From: FEN-1297 sp963834015
GTDB taxonomy: Bacteria > Bacteroidota > Ignavibacteria > Ignavibacteriales > Ignavibacteriaceae
Reading direction: 5' to 3'
Length of the DNA: 64,000 nucleotides
NCBI GenBank assembly: GCA_963834015.1
Contig: CAWIAG010000001.1
Location: 62,001-126,000, forward strand
Shown: positions 54,272 through 64,000 of the stretch, piece by piece
Layout of the letters: each line of letters begins with the position of its first letter
Position numbering within the stretch: the first letter of the stretch is position 1
Translations under genes and position numbers: made by a program
The notes under the pieces: generated by a model
Database searches by the model: none
Told to the model about the DNA's origin: nothing
Seen by the model: the letters and a program-made list of their open reading frames with translations, nothing else

Positions 54272-55189
54272 ATGATTTCTATTATAAATGTGACAAAAAA
54301 ATATCCTTCAGTCACCGCTTTAGATAATATTTCAATTGAAATAAAGGAGAAAGAATTTTTCGGACTTCTTGGCCCAAACGGTGCCGGAAAATCTACTTTG
54401 ATAAATCTTCTCGTTGGTTATTTTGATGCTGATGCAGGCCAGCTTTTGATATCCGGAGAGAAAGTCGGCAAAAATAATTTTGAAGTGAGAAAAAAGATTG
54501 GGCTGGTTCCACAGTCTATTGCATTATATGAAGATATCTCGGCACAGGAAAATCTTGAAATAATTGGGTCATTTTATGATATAAAGAAAAATCTGCTAAG
54601 GGCAATTATTGCCGAGAATCTGAACCGGGTTCAGCTTTATGAAAGGCGAAAAGATAAAGTAAAAACATTTTCCGGCGGTATGAAAAGAAGGTTAAATATT
54701 GCTGCAGGGCTTCTGCATAATCCCGCAGTATTATTATGCGACGAACCGACAGTTGGTGTAGATCCCCAATCGCGGAATGCAATATTTGACTTTCTCGAGA
54801 AGCTGAATTCGGAGGGAAAAACAATCATTTATACTACTCATTATATGGAGGAAGCGGAAAGATTGTGTGGCCGGATCGCTATAATTGACCACGGAAAAAT
54901 TATTACTTCCGGTTCGCTTGATAAGCTTATCCAGCAGCTTCCTTTTAAACAAACAATTCACATAAATAAAAATCAGGCTACTGAATCTATAAAAGAATTG
55001 TTTGAAAAATTCGGAGCGGTGATAGATGAGCAGGATACATATGAGCTTACACCGTTCGATGATATAAAATATTCTGATTTTTTTATGGCTATAGAGAATA
55101 ATAATATTTCATATAATAATATTGATATTCAGAAGCCCACACTTGAAGCGTTATTTCTCCACTTGACCGGAAGGAGGCTTAGAGATTGA
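54272..55189 (+). CDS. ABC-2 transporter ATP-binding protein
   Basis: A 305-residue ATPase with Walker A GPNGAGKST (about residues 35-43), signature FSGGMKRR, and Walker B VLLCDEPTVGVDP. The C-terminal extension is typical of drug/lipid exporters of the DrrA/CcmA group. The stop codon overlaps the start of the permease gene. The substrate is unknown. Confidence 0.94.
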   Translation: MISIINVTKKYPSVTALDNISIEIKEKEFFGLLGPNGAGKSTLINLLVGYFDADAGQLLISGEKVGKNNFEVRKKIGLVPQSIALYEDISAQENLEIIGSFYDIKKNLLRAIIAENLNRVQLYERRKDKVKTFSGGMKRRLNIAAGLLHNPAVLLCDEPTVGVDPQSRNAIFDFLEKLNSEGKTIIYTTHYMEEAERLCGRIAIIDHGKIITSGSLDKLIQQLPFKQTIHINKNQATESIKELFEKFGAVIDEQDTYELTPFDDIKYSDFFMAIENNNISYNNIDIQKPTLEALFLHLTGRRLRD

Positions 55190-56505
55190 AAAATATTCTG
55201 CATTTAATAAAAAAAGATTATATAATATTCTGGCACGATAAGCCTGCATTTAGTTTAACTTTTATTGTCCCAATTTTTCTCATCTTTTTATTTGGTTCTA
55301 TTTTTAGCGGGTCGGGCGGCAGCCCATCCGGAATTCGGGTTGCATTTTTAAATAACAGCGATTCAAATATTGCTAAAAAACTTGAGTTTGTTCTCGATAC
55401 TACTAAGGCGTTTTATTTAATCAGGAGTTATTCAGATGATACAGGAAAGAATGCAGCATTTGATACAAATTCGATTAAAACTTATATAAGAAAAGGAAAT
55501 GCATCCGCTGCCTTGGTAATACCCGGTGATGCTTTTACGGATACCTCTTTGGGATTAAAATTGAAGTTTTATTATGATCCTAAAAATGAAATGGAAATGC
55601 AGCTTACCGAAGGGCTGCTTACAAAAAGTATAATGTCGCAGATGCAAAATCTGTTTATGACCAGTATTCGGCGAAGGACAGTGATTTCTTTAGGGAAAGA
55701 AAAAAGTAATAGCTTTAATAATAAGATTGCAGGCGTAGTAAGTCAATATTTCAATGTTGATACTACCAGGGTAAATAAGTGGATGAGTTTTAGTAATTCC
55801 GATTCGGTTCTTAACGACACAACATCAACGTCGACAAGTTTCTTTAATAATTTATTGCAGATAGATAAAGAACAACTCGTTGGCAAAGATATTAACAACC
55901 CCGGAGCAACGCGAAGCGTTGGGGGTTGGGCTATAATGTTTCTTCTTTTTTCTTTGACTGGTGCATCCACGTCGCTTTTGGATGAAAATAAAAGTAGGGT
56001 GATTTTAAGGATTTTATCCGCACCCGTTTCCCGTGATAAGATATTGTTTGGAAAATATCTTTATAATTTTTCACTTGGTTGTATTCAGCTCTTAGTAATG
56101 TTTTTCGCCGGTTTTATACTTTTTCATATTGATATTTTTTCAAACTTTTTTAACCTGCTGCTTATTATCATCTCTGCATCTCTTGCAAGTACTGCGTTCG
56201 GTATGTTCCTTGCTTCAATTAGCAGGACGCAGTCACAGGCAAGCGGTTTGGGTACTTTACTGATTTTAACTATGAGCGGTATCGGTGGTGCTTGGTTTCC
56301 TACCTTTATTCTTCCGCCGTTTATTCAGATTTTAAGTAAGTTTTCAATTGTATATTGGGCTATGGAAGGTTTTATGGATGTACTCTGGCGTGGTTCGGGA
56401 ATTTTGGATATTCTTCCTTATATCGGAGTCCTTATTGGAATGGCAACTGTCGTTAATATCTTTAGTATTGCACGGTTTAGAAAAGGTAATCTGTTTAACA
56501 ACTAA
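55186..56505 (+). CDS. ABC-2 type transporter permease
   Basis: A 439-residue permease starting at TTG with AAGGAGG eight bases upstream. The first transmembrane segment (FSLTFIVPIFLIFLFGSIFSG) is followed by a large extracytoplasmic domain (residues about 45-235) and a C-terminal ABC-2 membrane domain ending in RFRKGNLFNN. It forms the exporter with the preceding ATPase, translationally coupled by overlap (ATTGA). Confidence 0.9.
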   Translation: MKNILHLIKKDYIIFWHDKPAFSLTFIVPIFLIFLFGSIFSGSGGSPSGIRVAFLNNSDSNIAKKLEFVLDTTKAFYLIRSYSDDTGKNAAFDTNSIKTYIRKGNASAALVIPGDAFTDTSLGLKLKFYYDPKNEMEMQLTEGLLTKSIMSQMQNLFMTSIRRRTVISLGKEKSNSFNNKIAGVVSQYFNVDTTRVNKWMSFSNSDSVLNDTTSTSTSFFNNLLQIDKEQLVGKDINNPGATRSVGGWAIMFLLFSLTGASTSLLDENKSRVILRILSAPVSRDKILFGKYLYNFSLGCIQLLVMFFAGFILFHIDIFSNFFNLLLIIISASLASTAFGMFLASISRTQSQASGLGTLLILTMSGIGGAWFPTFILPPFIQILSKFSIVYWAMEGFMDVLWRGSGILDILPYIGVLIGMATVVNIFSIARFRKGNLFNN

Positions 56506-56654
56506 CTCTATTCATTGGCATTATTAGAAATTAGATTTAAATTATTCAATAATTTATATTAAATAAATATCCCTTGATTTGAAATGAAAAATTGATTTAG
56601 TTAACCTCTGGAATATTAAATAATTTATTTTTTATTAAAATTAAAAAGGGAATT

Positions 56655-56918
56655 ATGGAAAAATCAATATTGCTCGTGCTTATCGGTAAGAGACAAGAAG
56701 CTGCTGTTAATGTTCAGAAGGTATTAACCGGGTGGGGATGCATTATAAAAACACGCCTCGGTATACATGACGGTATATTAGATAATTGCTCGGATGAAGG
56801 TATACTTATTCTTGAACTTTATGGGACTAAAGAGCAAAAAGAAGAACTTGCAAGGAAAATTGCCGTTCTTCCCGGTGTAACATCTCAACTTGTTAATCTT
56901 GCTTCTCCTTCAACCTAA
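56655..56918 (+). CDS. TM1266-like small ACT-fold protein
   Basis: An 87-residue protein resembling the TM1266/hydrogenase-system regulator family: a ferredoxin/ACT-like fold with SILLVLIGKRQEAAVNVQKVLTGWG, then TRLGIHDG and GTKEQKEELARKIAVLPGVTSQLV. In some bacteria relatives lie with iron-only hydrogenase maturation genes; none is here. It precedes hemL by 150 bases. The role is unproven. Confidence 0.65.
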   Translation: MEKSILLVLIGKRQEAAVNVQKVLTGWGCIIKTRLGIHDGILDNCSDEGILILELYGTKEQKEELARKIAVLPGVTSQLVNLASPST

Positions 56919-57068
56919 AATAAAAATTGGTTCCTTTCTTTAAGGATGTTTTTAATTACGTTATGTCAATGTATCTTAACAAACCGGGTACATTTATATA
57001 ACGTTTTTTTTGTACTTTAAAGATGCGGTATGGAATCATTTTATTTATTAAATAAATCGGAATGAACT

Positions 57069-58358
57069 ATGAATAAGGATAAAAGCGAACATTTATTTAT
57101 CGAGTCGCAGAAATTTATTCCCGGAGGAGTTAATTCTCCGGTTAGAGCTTTTAAAGCTGTTGGCAGTAGTCCAATATTTATTCAACGTGGGGAAGGTTCT
57201 AAATTTTATGATGTAGACGGAAATGAATATATAGACTATATCGGAAGCTGGGGGCCGCATTTGTTTGGACATAATCCGGCATTTATAAAGGAAGCTTTGC
57301 TAAAAGCCGTTGAAAACGGTACAAGTTTTGGAGCGCCCACAGAGCTTGAACTCAAGATCGCTAAGCTTATCTCGGAAATGGTTCCCTCTATTGAGATGGT
57401 AAGAATGGTAAATAGTGGAACGGAAGCAACTATGAGCGCTGTCCGGGCAGCGCGTGGTTTTACCGGCAAGGAAAAATTTATAAAGTTTGAAGGATGTTAC
57501 CATGGGCACGCAGATTATTTTTTAATAAAAGCGGGTTCGGGAGCTTTAACTCTTGGAATTCCCACAAGTCCGGGTGTAACTAGAGGAAATGCAGCCGATA
57601 CATTGCTTGCTGATTTTAATGATATAGAATCGGTGAAAAATGTAATTGCTCAAAATAAAAATCAAATTGCTGCTGTAATTCTTGAACCAATTGCGGGTAA
57701 TATGGGTGTTGTTCCTGCTTCTGATGAATTCTTAAAAGGGCTCAGAAATTTATGCAGTGAGGAGAAAATAATCCTGATTTTTGATGAGGTTATGACAGGT
57801 TTCCGTGTTGCAAAAGGCGGTGCCCAGGAATTGTATGGGGTTACCCCCGATCTAACAACTTTTGGAAAAATTATTGGAGGCGGACTCCCCGTCGGCGCTT
57901 TCGGCGGGAAAAAAGAAATTATGGAAATGATTGCTCCAAGCGGGCCTGTTTATCAGGCGGGTACTTTAAGTGGAAATCCTTTAGCGATGACAGCCGGATA
58001 CGCCGCACTCACATATATTAATAATAATCCCGGAGTTTATAATTTGCTTGAAGAAAAGTCAGCCTTGCTTGAAAATGGAATTCGCAACGGTTTGCGGGAT
58101 GCAAAGAAAAAATATGCTTTAAACAGGGTTGGGTCAATGATGACCTTATTTTTTGTGGGAGAGGAAGTCAAAAATTATAAAACAGCGGTAAAGTCGGATA
58201 CAGTTAAATTCGGTAAATATTTTAACGGAATGCGGGAAAGAGGAATTTATTTGGCGCCTTCTCAATTTGAAGCAATATTTGTTTCTACTGCTCATTCCGG
58301 GGATGATCTTCAAAAAACTATAAAATCCGCTTCGGAAGTGTTTGAACTATTAAAATAA
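57069..58358 (+). CDS. hemL: Glutamate-1-semialdehyde 2,1-aminomutase
   Basis: A 429-residue PLP enzyme making 5-aminolevulinate for heme/tetrapyrrole synthesis. It begins FIPGGVNSPVRAF and carries VNSGTEATMSAVRAARGFTGK, the PLP-pocket segment LIFDEVMTGFRV, and the PLP lysine in FGKIIGGGLPVGAFGG. The fold-type and length are standard. It lies after the TM1266-like gene; other heme genes are not in the window. Confidence 0.96.
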   Translation: MNKDKSEHLFIESQKFIPGGVNSPVRAFKAVGSSPIFIQRGEGSKFYDVDGNEYIDYIGSWGPHLFGHNPAFIKEALLKAVENGTSFGAPTELELKIAKLISEMVPSIEMVRMVNSGTEATMSAVRAARGFTGKEKFIKFEGCYHGHADYFLIKAGSGALTLGIPTSPGVTRGNAADTLLADFNDIESVKNVIAQNKNQIAAVILEPIAGNMGVVPASDEFLKGLRNLCSEEKIILIFDEVMTGFRVAKGGAQELYGVTPDLTTFGKIIGGGLPVGAFGGKKEIMEMIAPSGPVYQAGTLSGNPLAMTAGYAALTYINNNPGVYNLLEEKSALLENGIRNGLRDAKKKYALNRVGSMMTLFFVGEEVKNYKTAVKSDTVKFGKYFNGMRERGIYLAPSQFEAIFVSTAHSGDDLQKTIKSASEVFELLK

Positions 58359-58656
58359 AGAATTCTAAACCTTTTAATTATGATAAATAATTTTCGATAA
58401 TTGTCATTATTTCATCCAAATTAATTAATTATGTAAGTTATTGAATTAATTCTAATTGACAATGATAATTACTTGCTTTAATTCAATTAATTAACTAAAT
58501 TACATTATTAACTTTTAGCTGTAAAAGAAACTCATAATTGCGGGCAACGGGAAGTAGTCTAAATTTTTCATAAAATTTTATAAGTGTTCTTTAAAGTACT
58601 TATGGTCAAAGTAAGACAAGTTCTTTAATTAATTTTTTAATATTTCAGGAGGATTT

Positions 58657-59415
58657 ATGAAACGTTCTTTACTAATTTTTTCTATATCAATTTTTGTTAT
58701 CTTTTTTTCATTCAGTGATGTTTTTGCTCAATTTTATGTGGGGCCCTATATTGGCTTTGTAACTAGTGGTTTAAAAGGAGAAGGAAGAGAAGCCATAAAT
58801 GGTAATATCCAAAATTCTAATACTATTTCTGATGGTGGTTCAAACTCTTTTACCGCCGGCGTTACTGTCGGATACCAAGTAATCCCGTCTGAAATCACAG
58901 GGGGGTTGTACAAGTTAGATCTTAATTTAGATGCTTCATGGGCGTCTTTTAGTTATTTTGAAAATGGTTATAATAGTGCGAATGGTGCAGGATCTTTTAG
59001 TAATGATGGATTGAGCGGTGGCGGGACAACAGTTATTTCCCTGGATATTATGCCGATTCATCGTTTCCATTTTAAAAATTTCATTTTGTCGCCTTTTGCC
59101 GGTATAGGATTGGGTATAGACATAATGTCTACATCAGATCTTACTTTAGGTCCACCAAGTACTGAGTCTGGTACCATAACAGGTAATTCCGAGACTAAAT
59201 TTGGCCTTTTATTTTTTTATGGCACGTTATTTAATGTAAGTGAAAATTTCCAGCCGTTTATCCAATTTAAACACTTTGTTCCTTTTGGTAGTGAAACTAC
59301 TTTTACACAGAGTGTACAATTGTCCAACGGAGGCGGCTCTGGAAATTTAGCTTATTCTATTGAGGATGTCCCAGGTTACTTTACAATATCTGCTGGTGTT
59401 AGATTTTCTTTCTAA
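58657..59415 (+). CDS. Outer-membrane beta-barrel protein
   Basis: A 252-residue secreted protein: signal peptide ending near FAQ, then glycine/serine-rich beta strands, ending in VRFSF (terminal aromatic). The OmpA/OmpW-like size and pattern are seen, but no specific family was recognised. AGGAGG lies a few bases before the ATG at 58657, and a terminator follows. The 298 bases upstream (58359-58656) hold no other gene. Confidence 0.7.
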   Translation: MKRSLLIFSISIFVIFFSFSDVFAQFYVGPYIGFVTSGLKGEGREAINGNIQNSNTISDGGSNSFTAGVTVGYQVIPSEITGGLYKLDLNLDASWASFSYFENGYNSANGAGSFSNDGLSGGGTTVISLDIMPIHRFHFKNFILSPFAGIGLGIDIMSTSDLTLGPPSTESGTITGNSETKFGLLFFYGTLFNVSENFQPFIQFKHFVPFGSETTFTQSVQLSNGGGSGNLAYSIEDVPGYFTISAGVRFSF

Positions 59416-59440
59416 ATTAAGTATTATCGGTTGTTTTATA

Positions 59441-59469
59441 AACCCTGTATTATTTATACGGGGTTTTTT
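59441..59469 (+). terminator. Intrinsic terminator after the barrel gene
   Basis: A 10-bp stem (59441-59450 with 59456-59465, one G-U pair) with a TATTT loop is followed by a T run to 59469. It is a clear intrinsic terminator. Confidence 0.85.
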
Positions 59470-59623
59470 ATTGCCATTCTCTCACTTTCGTTAGCGTGTT
59501 TATGGAGCAATGTCACATCTCTTTAAATTTGTGTCCTATAACGTTTTATACATTGTAAATCAAAACCTATTTCACAATATTGCATCGCATTTTAAAATTT
59601 AATTTTAACCATCGGGATCGCAA

Positions 59624-62554
59624 ATGAAATTATATCGAGTCAAATCTTATTTAATAACTTTGTTTCTTCTCTCTTTACTTTTTTTCAGTCTGGGGTTTAC
59701 AAACAATGCCGGTTCACAAGTTGTAATCCATAAAGGAAATTTATATTACCTCGCACATACTGTTGTGGTTAAATTAAAGGGCCAGCCCGCTGATGTTTTA
59801 TCTAAATCATCAAGCTTGTCCACACAGCTTAATCTTAAATTAGGCAGGTTTAAATTTTCCTCAGCAAAACAGATGTTTAATACCAATCCCTTGAAGGCTG
59901 CAACAGAATTAAGTAAAATTGTAACTGTCAAATATAATACTCAGGATGATCCTTTTTATGTTGCATCTAAAATAAGAGAAACGAATAAAGATATTGAATG
60001 GGTAGAACCAAAATATGTAAGAAGAATAACATTTGTACCTAATGATCCCTTTTTAATTAACCAATACTATCTTACTACTATTAGTGCAGAATCCGCCTGG
60101 GATATTTCAACAGGTGATACAAACGTTGTGATTGGTATTGTTGATACAGGTGTGGATTGGCTCCATCCGGATTTACATGCAAATATCTGGCATAACTGGA
60201 ATTATAAAGCTGATGAAGCAACTTACCCCAATGATTCAATTGGCTGGGATTTTGGCGGCCTCGGCGACGGCCAGGGGAATGCAACACCGGATAACAATCC
60301 GATTGAAGATGTTCCGGTTCATGGCACCTTGGTAGCCGGGTGTGCTTCTGCTGTTACAAATAATGGTATTGGTGTTGCGGGAGTTGGTTTTAAATGCAAA
60401 ATTATGGCCGTAAAGGTTGCTGAAGCGGATCTTACTGATCCATCTACGGGTGAACCGTATATTGAGTTTGGTTTTGAGGGAATTCAATATGCTGTGGATC
60501 ATGGCGCCAGGGTTATAAATTGCAGTTGGGGCGGCGCAGGATATTCAAATGCTGAACAGGAAACGATAAATTACGCAATAAATCAGGGAACATTAATTGT
60601 TGCTGCGGCCGGTAATGATGGAGTTAACGAACAATTTTTCCCCGCAGCTTATGCCGGTGTTCTTGCTGTTGCCGCTACAGATGAGGGTGATAATATTGCT
60701 GGTTTTTCAAACTATGGGCCGGATGTTGCGTTAGCTGCTCCTGGGGTTGATATATATAATACTTGGCAGCCTAAACCGGGAAACGAATTAGGCCCTAATG
60801 TAGTGCAAGGCCCTCCTGATACTTTATACAATCCTTTTGGAACAGGAACTTCTTTCGCTTCGCCTATTACAGCAGGTGTTGCGGCTTTAGTCTGTTCCCG
60901 TTTCCCGGATTATACACCTCTTCAGGTTGCTGAACAGGTTAGAGTAAATTCTGATGATATTTATTCGATTAACTCGCCGAAATATCAATACCAAATAGGA
61001 AAAGGTAGATTAGACGCATATAATGCTCTTTCCGATTCAAACTCAGAATCTGTTAGAGCTGTTAATATACAATATTCAGATGCCCCTCCGGGGGGTAACG
61101 GGAACGGAGTATTTGAACCGGGAGAGACAATTACCGTCTCAGTAAAATTCGTAAATTATTTAAGGCTGATTGAGAATCTTAAAGTGAGTCTTGTTAGTAT
61201 TAACTCCTATGCAACGGTGGTTAATTCTTCTTTTAGCAAAAGTGGAGTTGGTACATTAGATTCATTAGACAATTCAGGTTCCCCCTTTTCATTTACACTT
61301 TCTAACTCAACTCCATATGATACATCACTTCAATTCGTTCTGGAGTACAGCGACGGTAGTTACATTGGTGATTTTCAATTAATTAGTGTCCCCGTTAACC
61401 CGTCATATTTTACTCAATCAGGTAATAACGTTTCACTTACTATTGCAAGCAAAGGAAACCTTGCGTTTAATGATTATCCGAATAACACCGAGGGTAATGG
61501 ATTTCAGTATAAAAACGGGAACAATTTACTATTTGAAGGCGCCTTGATGATTGGCACTTCAGCAAATACAATTGAAGATGCTGCAAGAGATTCTTCAGAC
61601 GGAAACAACCAGGATACTTCATTTGGGATTGTTCAGGCATTTAAAGTTCAAACATCACAGGATTTATCATACGAGAGGGGTATTGCGATATTTAATGACA
61701 ATAATTCCCCGGATAAATTGGGGATTATAACTCGGCTGGATTCCTATACTTTTGCTTCAGCTCCCGATAATAATTATTTAATTCTGAACTATAGGTTTGT
61801 TAATAATTCATTAAAAAATATTATAAACTTTTATGCCGGTCTGTTTTTTGATTGGGATTTAGTAGATGGCAATGGTGATTCTACGGCATGGGATAGTCAG
61901 GGAAACTTAGGATATACTAAACACACAACAGAAGTATTTGATACTTTGGTTGCCACTGCTTTAATCTCTTCTTCAGAGTATGGTTATTGGGCTATTCTTA
62001 ATAGCGATAATGGTTCCGGTGTAAATTGGGGTACTTATAATGGATTTACTCCCGCAGAAAAGTGGCAGGCCTTATCCAGCGGAATTGGAAAATCCAAAGC
62101 AGGAGTTGGTGATATATCCGAGGTTACATCCGGAGGCCCTTTCACAATTCCTGCCGGAGATACCCTTCAAGTTGCTTTTGCGGTCGCAGCAGGAAATAGC
62201 CTTAATGATCTGCGGACTGCAATTAACAGTGCAAGAACTAAATACTCTCAGTTAATAACTGGTGTCATCAATGGGAAAAATACAATTCCCTTTTCTTATA
62301 ATCTGTCGCAAAATTATCCCAATCCGTTTAATCCATCAACTGTAATAAACTACCAGATTGCAAAAGCCGGCAATGTTACTTTAAAAATTTATGATGTCCT
62401 GGGTAGAGAAGTGTCCTCTCTGGTCAATGAGGAAAAGCCGGCCGGAAGTTATTCTTATAGTTTTAATGCTTCAACTTTATCAAGCGGTGTTTATTTCTAC
62501 CAAATAAGATCAGGCAGCTATATTTCTACAAAAAAGATGCTTCTGCTAAAATAG
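59624..62554 (+). CDS. Secreted subtilisin-like protease with type IX sorting domain
   Basis: A 976-residue S8 protease. A signal peptide and a prodomain (about residues 40-140) precede the catalytic domain with the triad D174 (VDTGVDW), H233 (VHGTLVAG) and S410 (GTSFASP). Residues about 490-890 form beta-rich accessory domains. The last 80 residues (YPNPFNPST, DVLGREVSSLV, GVYFYQI, ending KKMLLLK) match the C-terminal sorting domain of type IX secretion cargo. It should be exported across the outer membrane by that machinery, which is not encoded here. Confidence 0.94.
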   Translation: MKLYRVKSYLITLFLLSLLFFSLGFTNNAGSQVVIHKGNLYYLAHTVVVKLKGQPADVLSKSSSLSTQLNLKLGRFKFSSAKQMFNTNPLKAATELSKIVTVKYNTQDDPFYVASKIRETNKDIEWVEPKYVRRITFVPNDPFLINQYYLTTISAESAWDISTGDTNVVIGIVDTGVDWLHPDLHANIWHNWNYKADEATYPNDSIGWDFGGLGDGQGNATPDNNPIEDVPVHGTLVAGCASAVTNNGIGVAGVGFKCKIMAVKVAEADLTDPSTGEPYIEFGFEGIQYAVDHGARVINCSWGGAGYSNAEQETINYAINQGTLIVAAAGNDGVNEQFFPAAYAGVLAVAATDEGDNIAGFSNYGPDVALAAPGVDIYNTWQPKPGNELGPNVVQGPPDTLYNPFGTGTSFASPITAGVAALVCSRFPDYTPLQVAEQVRVNSDDIYSINSPKYQYQIGKGRLDAYNALSDSNSESVRAVNIQYSDAPPGGNGNGVFEPGETITVSVKFVNYLRLIENLKVSLVSINSYATVVNSSFSKSGVGTLDSLDNSGSPFSFTLSNSTPYDTSLQFVLEYSDGSYIGDFQLISVPVNPSYFTQSGNNVSLTIASKGNLAFNDYPNNTEGNGFQYKNGNNLLFEGALMIGTSANTIEDAARDSSDGNNQDTSFGIVQAFKVQTSQDLSYERGIAIFNDNNSPDKLGIITRLDSYTFASAPDNNYLILNYRFVNNSLKNIINFYAGLFFDWDLVDGNGDSTAWDSQGNLGYTKHTTEVFDTLVATALISSSEYGYWAILNSDNGSGVNWGTYNGFTPAEKWQALSSGIGKSKAGVGDISEVTSGGPFTIPAGDTLQVAFAVAAGNSLNDLRTAINSARTKYSQLITGVINGKNTIPFSYNLSQNYPNPFNPSTVINYQIAKAGNVTLKIYDVLGREVSSLVNEEKPAGSYSYSFNASTLSSGVYFYQIRSGSYISTKKMLLLK

Positions 62555-62588
62555 TTTCAACCGTTATGTAGCTGTAGAATAAAATCTG

Positions 62589-62613
62589 GCGGCTCATTTC
62601 CGAAGTGAGCCGC
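62589..62613 (+). terminator. Stem-loop after the subtilase gene
   Basis: GCGGCTCA and TGAGCCGC form an 8-bp stem with a nine-base loop, 35 bases after the stop. There is no U-tract, so terminator function is likely but not certain. Confidence 0.55.
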
Positions 62614-62797
62614 ATAATTAATGTAATTACATTATTTTCTTGTAAAATAGTAATTTCTTATATTTGAATAAAAAATAAACATTTTAACAATTTATATTGC
62701 GATATAAATTATTGGATTATTGTTTATTTTATCTGAGCATTATTAAAATAGTAAGCGCATCGATTAATATTTATAATTCGGGAAAATTATACCTAAA

Positions 62798-64000
62798 TTG
62801 AATAAGACAAACGAAGAATTATCACAACTATTCTCTGGAATTAAGAACACTTTCTTTTGGTCTTTAAAATATGTTGATGACAAGGAGATAATTTATTATT
62901 CGGAGAATATTTTTGAAATTACAGGTTATACCGGTGAAGAAATTAAAAGTTTCCAGGGTGGGGGTAATGCATTGATTATAGAAGAAGATATTCAAAAATT
63001 TAAGAAATCATTCATAGATTTCACTAACGATCCATCAATGAGTTTTCTAAAATTAGATTATAGAATTACCAGGAAAGATAAAAAAGTAGTTTGGTTGGAG
63101 GAAAGTGTTACTGTTGAAAGAAATAAAGAAGGTAAATCTCAAAAATATTTCGGTCTGGTTGCTGATATTACTGAGTTTAAGGAGAAAGAAGTTTCTTTAA
63201 ATGGTTTATTGGAAAATTATAAGCAGCTTAATTCTTCCAAAGACAGGTTTATTTCTATTCTCTCGCATGATCTGCGGGCTCCATTTACGAGCATCCTCGG
63301 TTTTTCCGAAATTTTAATAAATGAACCAAATCTATCTTATGATGAAAGGCTTGAGTACTTAAATTATATAAATGAGTCTTCGCAAAATCAATTGCAACTG
63401 GTAAACTATTTGCTTGATTGGTCAAGGCTGCAAACGGGCGGTATCAGAATTGAACCGCAAAGGCTCCATGCACAAACTTTGGTTTTTAATTGTATTTCGT
63501 CACTTACAGGTAACGCTATCAGGAAGAATCTCGATATTAAAGTCTTCATTAAAGATTCTCTTTATATTCAAGCCGATGAACGCATGCTTACACAGGTTAT
63601 TACAAACATCATAAGTAATGCAATAAAATTTTCTACCGAAGGTAAAACTATTGAAGTATCTGCAGATACTTTTAATGAAAGTTTTGTCGAATTTATTGTA
63701 AAAGATGAGGGTATTGGTATTTCCGATTCCAATAAAATTAAATTATTTAAAATTGAAAAAATGTTTTCTACGGAAGGAACAAAAGGTGAAAAAGGAACGG
63801 GTTTGGGTCTTTCTCTTGTAAAAGAGATAATAGATAAACACAATGGCAGTATCTGGTTTTATACAGAACTGGATAAAGGCAGCGAATTTCATTTTACAAT
63901 TCCATCTTCTCCGAATACTATCCTGCTTGTTGAAAATAATTCTATTGAAAAAGATCTGTATGAAACGGTGCTAAAAAATAATTTCCCGTCATTTCATGTA
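62798..64000 (+). CDS. Hybrid PAS sensor histidine kinase (partial)
   Basis: An open frame from a TTG at 62798 runs to the window edge without a stop (about 401 codons). It encodes a PAS domain (NIFEITGYTGEEI to VADITEFKEKE, residues about 35-130), a HisKA dimerisation helix with the phospho-histidine in SILSHDLRAPFTSILGFSEI, and a HATPase domain with N box (NIISNAIKF), G1 (DEGIGI) and G2 (GTGLGLSLV). The first strand of a receiver domain (TILLVENNS) follows before the edge. There is no membrane segment, so it is cytoplasmic. The TTG is the only plausible start after an in-frame stop at 62774; the first in-frame ATG lies inside the PAS domain. Confidence 0.85.
   Translation, partial: MNKTNEELSQLFSGIKNTFFWSLKYVDDKEIIYYSENIFEITGYTGEEIKSFQGGGNALIIEEDIQKFKKSFIDFTNDPSMSFLKLDYRITRKDKKVVWLEESVTVERNKEGKSQKYFGLVADITEFKEKEVSLNGLLENYKQLNSSKDRFISILSHDLRAPFTSILGFSEILINEPNLSYDERLEYLNYINESSQNQLQLVNYLLDWSRLQTGGIRIEPQRLHAQTLVFNCISSLTGNAIRKNLDIKVFIKDSLYIQADERMLTQVITNIISNAIKFSTEGKTIEVSADTFNESFVEFIVKDEGIGISDSNKIKLFKIEKMFSTEGTKGEKGTGLGLSLVKEIIDKHNGSIWFYTELDKGSEFHFTIPSSPNTILLVENNSIEKDLYETVLKNNFPSFHV

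Noticed and set aside
58359..58656. Repeated ATTAATTAATT blocks before the barrel gene
   Set aside because: They are low-complexity AT sequence without ordered repeats or a recognisable operator.

Overview
The window is a gene-dense, AT-rich stretch of a bacterial chromosome. It looks like a member of the Ignavibacteria / Bacteroidota-Chlorobi lineage. The subtilase at 59624-62554 ends in the YPNPFNPST-type C-terminal sorting domain of type IX secretion cargo, common in that lineage. Ribosomal protein L31 is the zinc-free long form, several secreted proteins are lipoproteins or short beta-barrels, and DUF4097 and DUF1015 proteins are present. No tRNA, rRNA, CRISPR array, insertion sequence, phage or integrase gene was seen. 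The content is mostly vertically inherited housekeeping.

Layout. 1-6.1 kb: peptidase of family M49, ychF, a 1-pyrroline-5-carboxylate dehydrogenase, a degenerate receiver protein, DUF2203. 6.1-10 kb (minus): a lipoprotein, serC and a DUF1015 gene, then a YciI-like gene trailed by a decayed F420-type NADP reductase pseudogene. 10.3-12.3 kb: a stand-alone signalling gene fusing a CheY-like receiver, a cytoplasmic NrtA/SsuA-like binding domain and CheW. 12.5-16.7 kb (minus): rodZ-ligA-GT9-like-STAS-hypothetical operon. 16.8-20.6 kb (minus): rsmB, rpmE2, holA, lipoprotein cyclophilin. 20.8-24.1 kb (minus): lolA, flippase-like and beta-barrel genes overlapping end to start, plus a Kir-type potassium channel. 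24.3-30.9 kb (minus): rng, then tal-gcvT-comB-ftsK.

31.3-40.3 kb (minus) is the classic translation/RNA operon rimP-nusA-infB-rbfA-truB-ribF-rpsO-pnp. Its leader contains mutually exclusive hairpins that look like an attenuator. 40.5-45.9 kb is mixed: an exported acetolactate decarboxylase, an RsuA-family pseudouridine synthase, GT2 and GT9 glycosyltransferases, a LOG-like protein and an aldo/keto reductase.

46.3-50.2 kb is a four-gene unit: ECF sigma factor, membrane anti-sigma factor with a HEAT-repeat C-terminus, and two secreted DUF4097 beta-solenoids built on an exact 18-residue period. The second solenoid gene is broken by an in-frame stop and by a frameshift at a ten-G tract. 50.4-64 kb holds a DPP IV peptidase, DUF2461, a half-size TauE/SafE protein, an ABC-2 exporter pair, a TM1266-like protein, hemL, an outer-membrane protein, the secreted subtilase, and the start of a hybrid PAS histidine kinase cut by the window edge.

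Most noteworthy: the receiver/binding-domain/CheW fusion; the sigma/anti-sigma/solenoid unit with its two lesions and poly-G tract; the rimP leader; and the exported acetolactate decarboxylase. Identifications come from reading motifs and domain patterns by eye; no database search was run.
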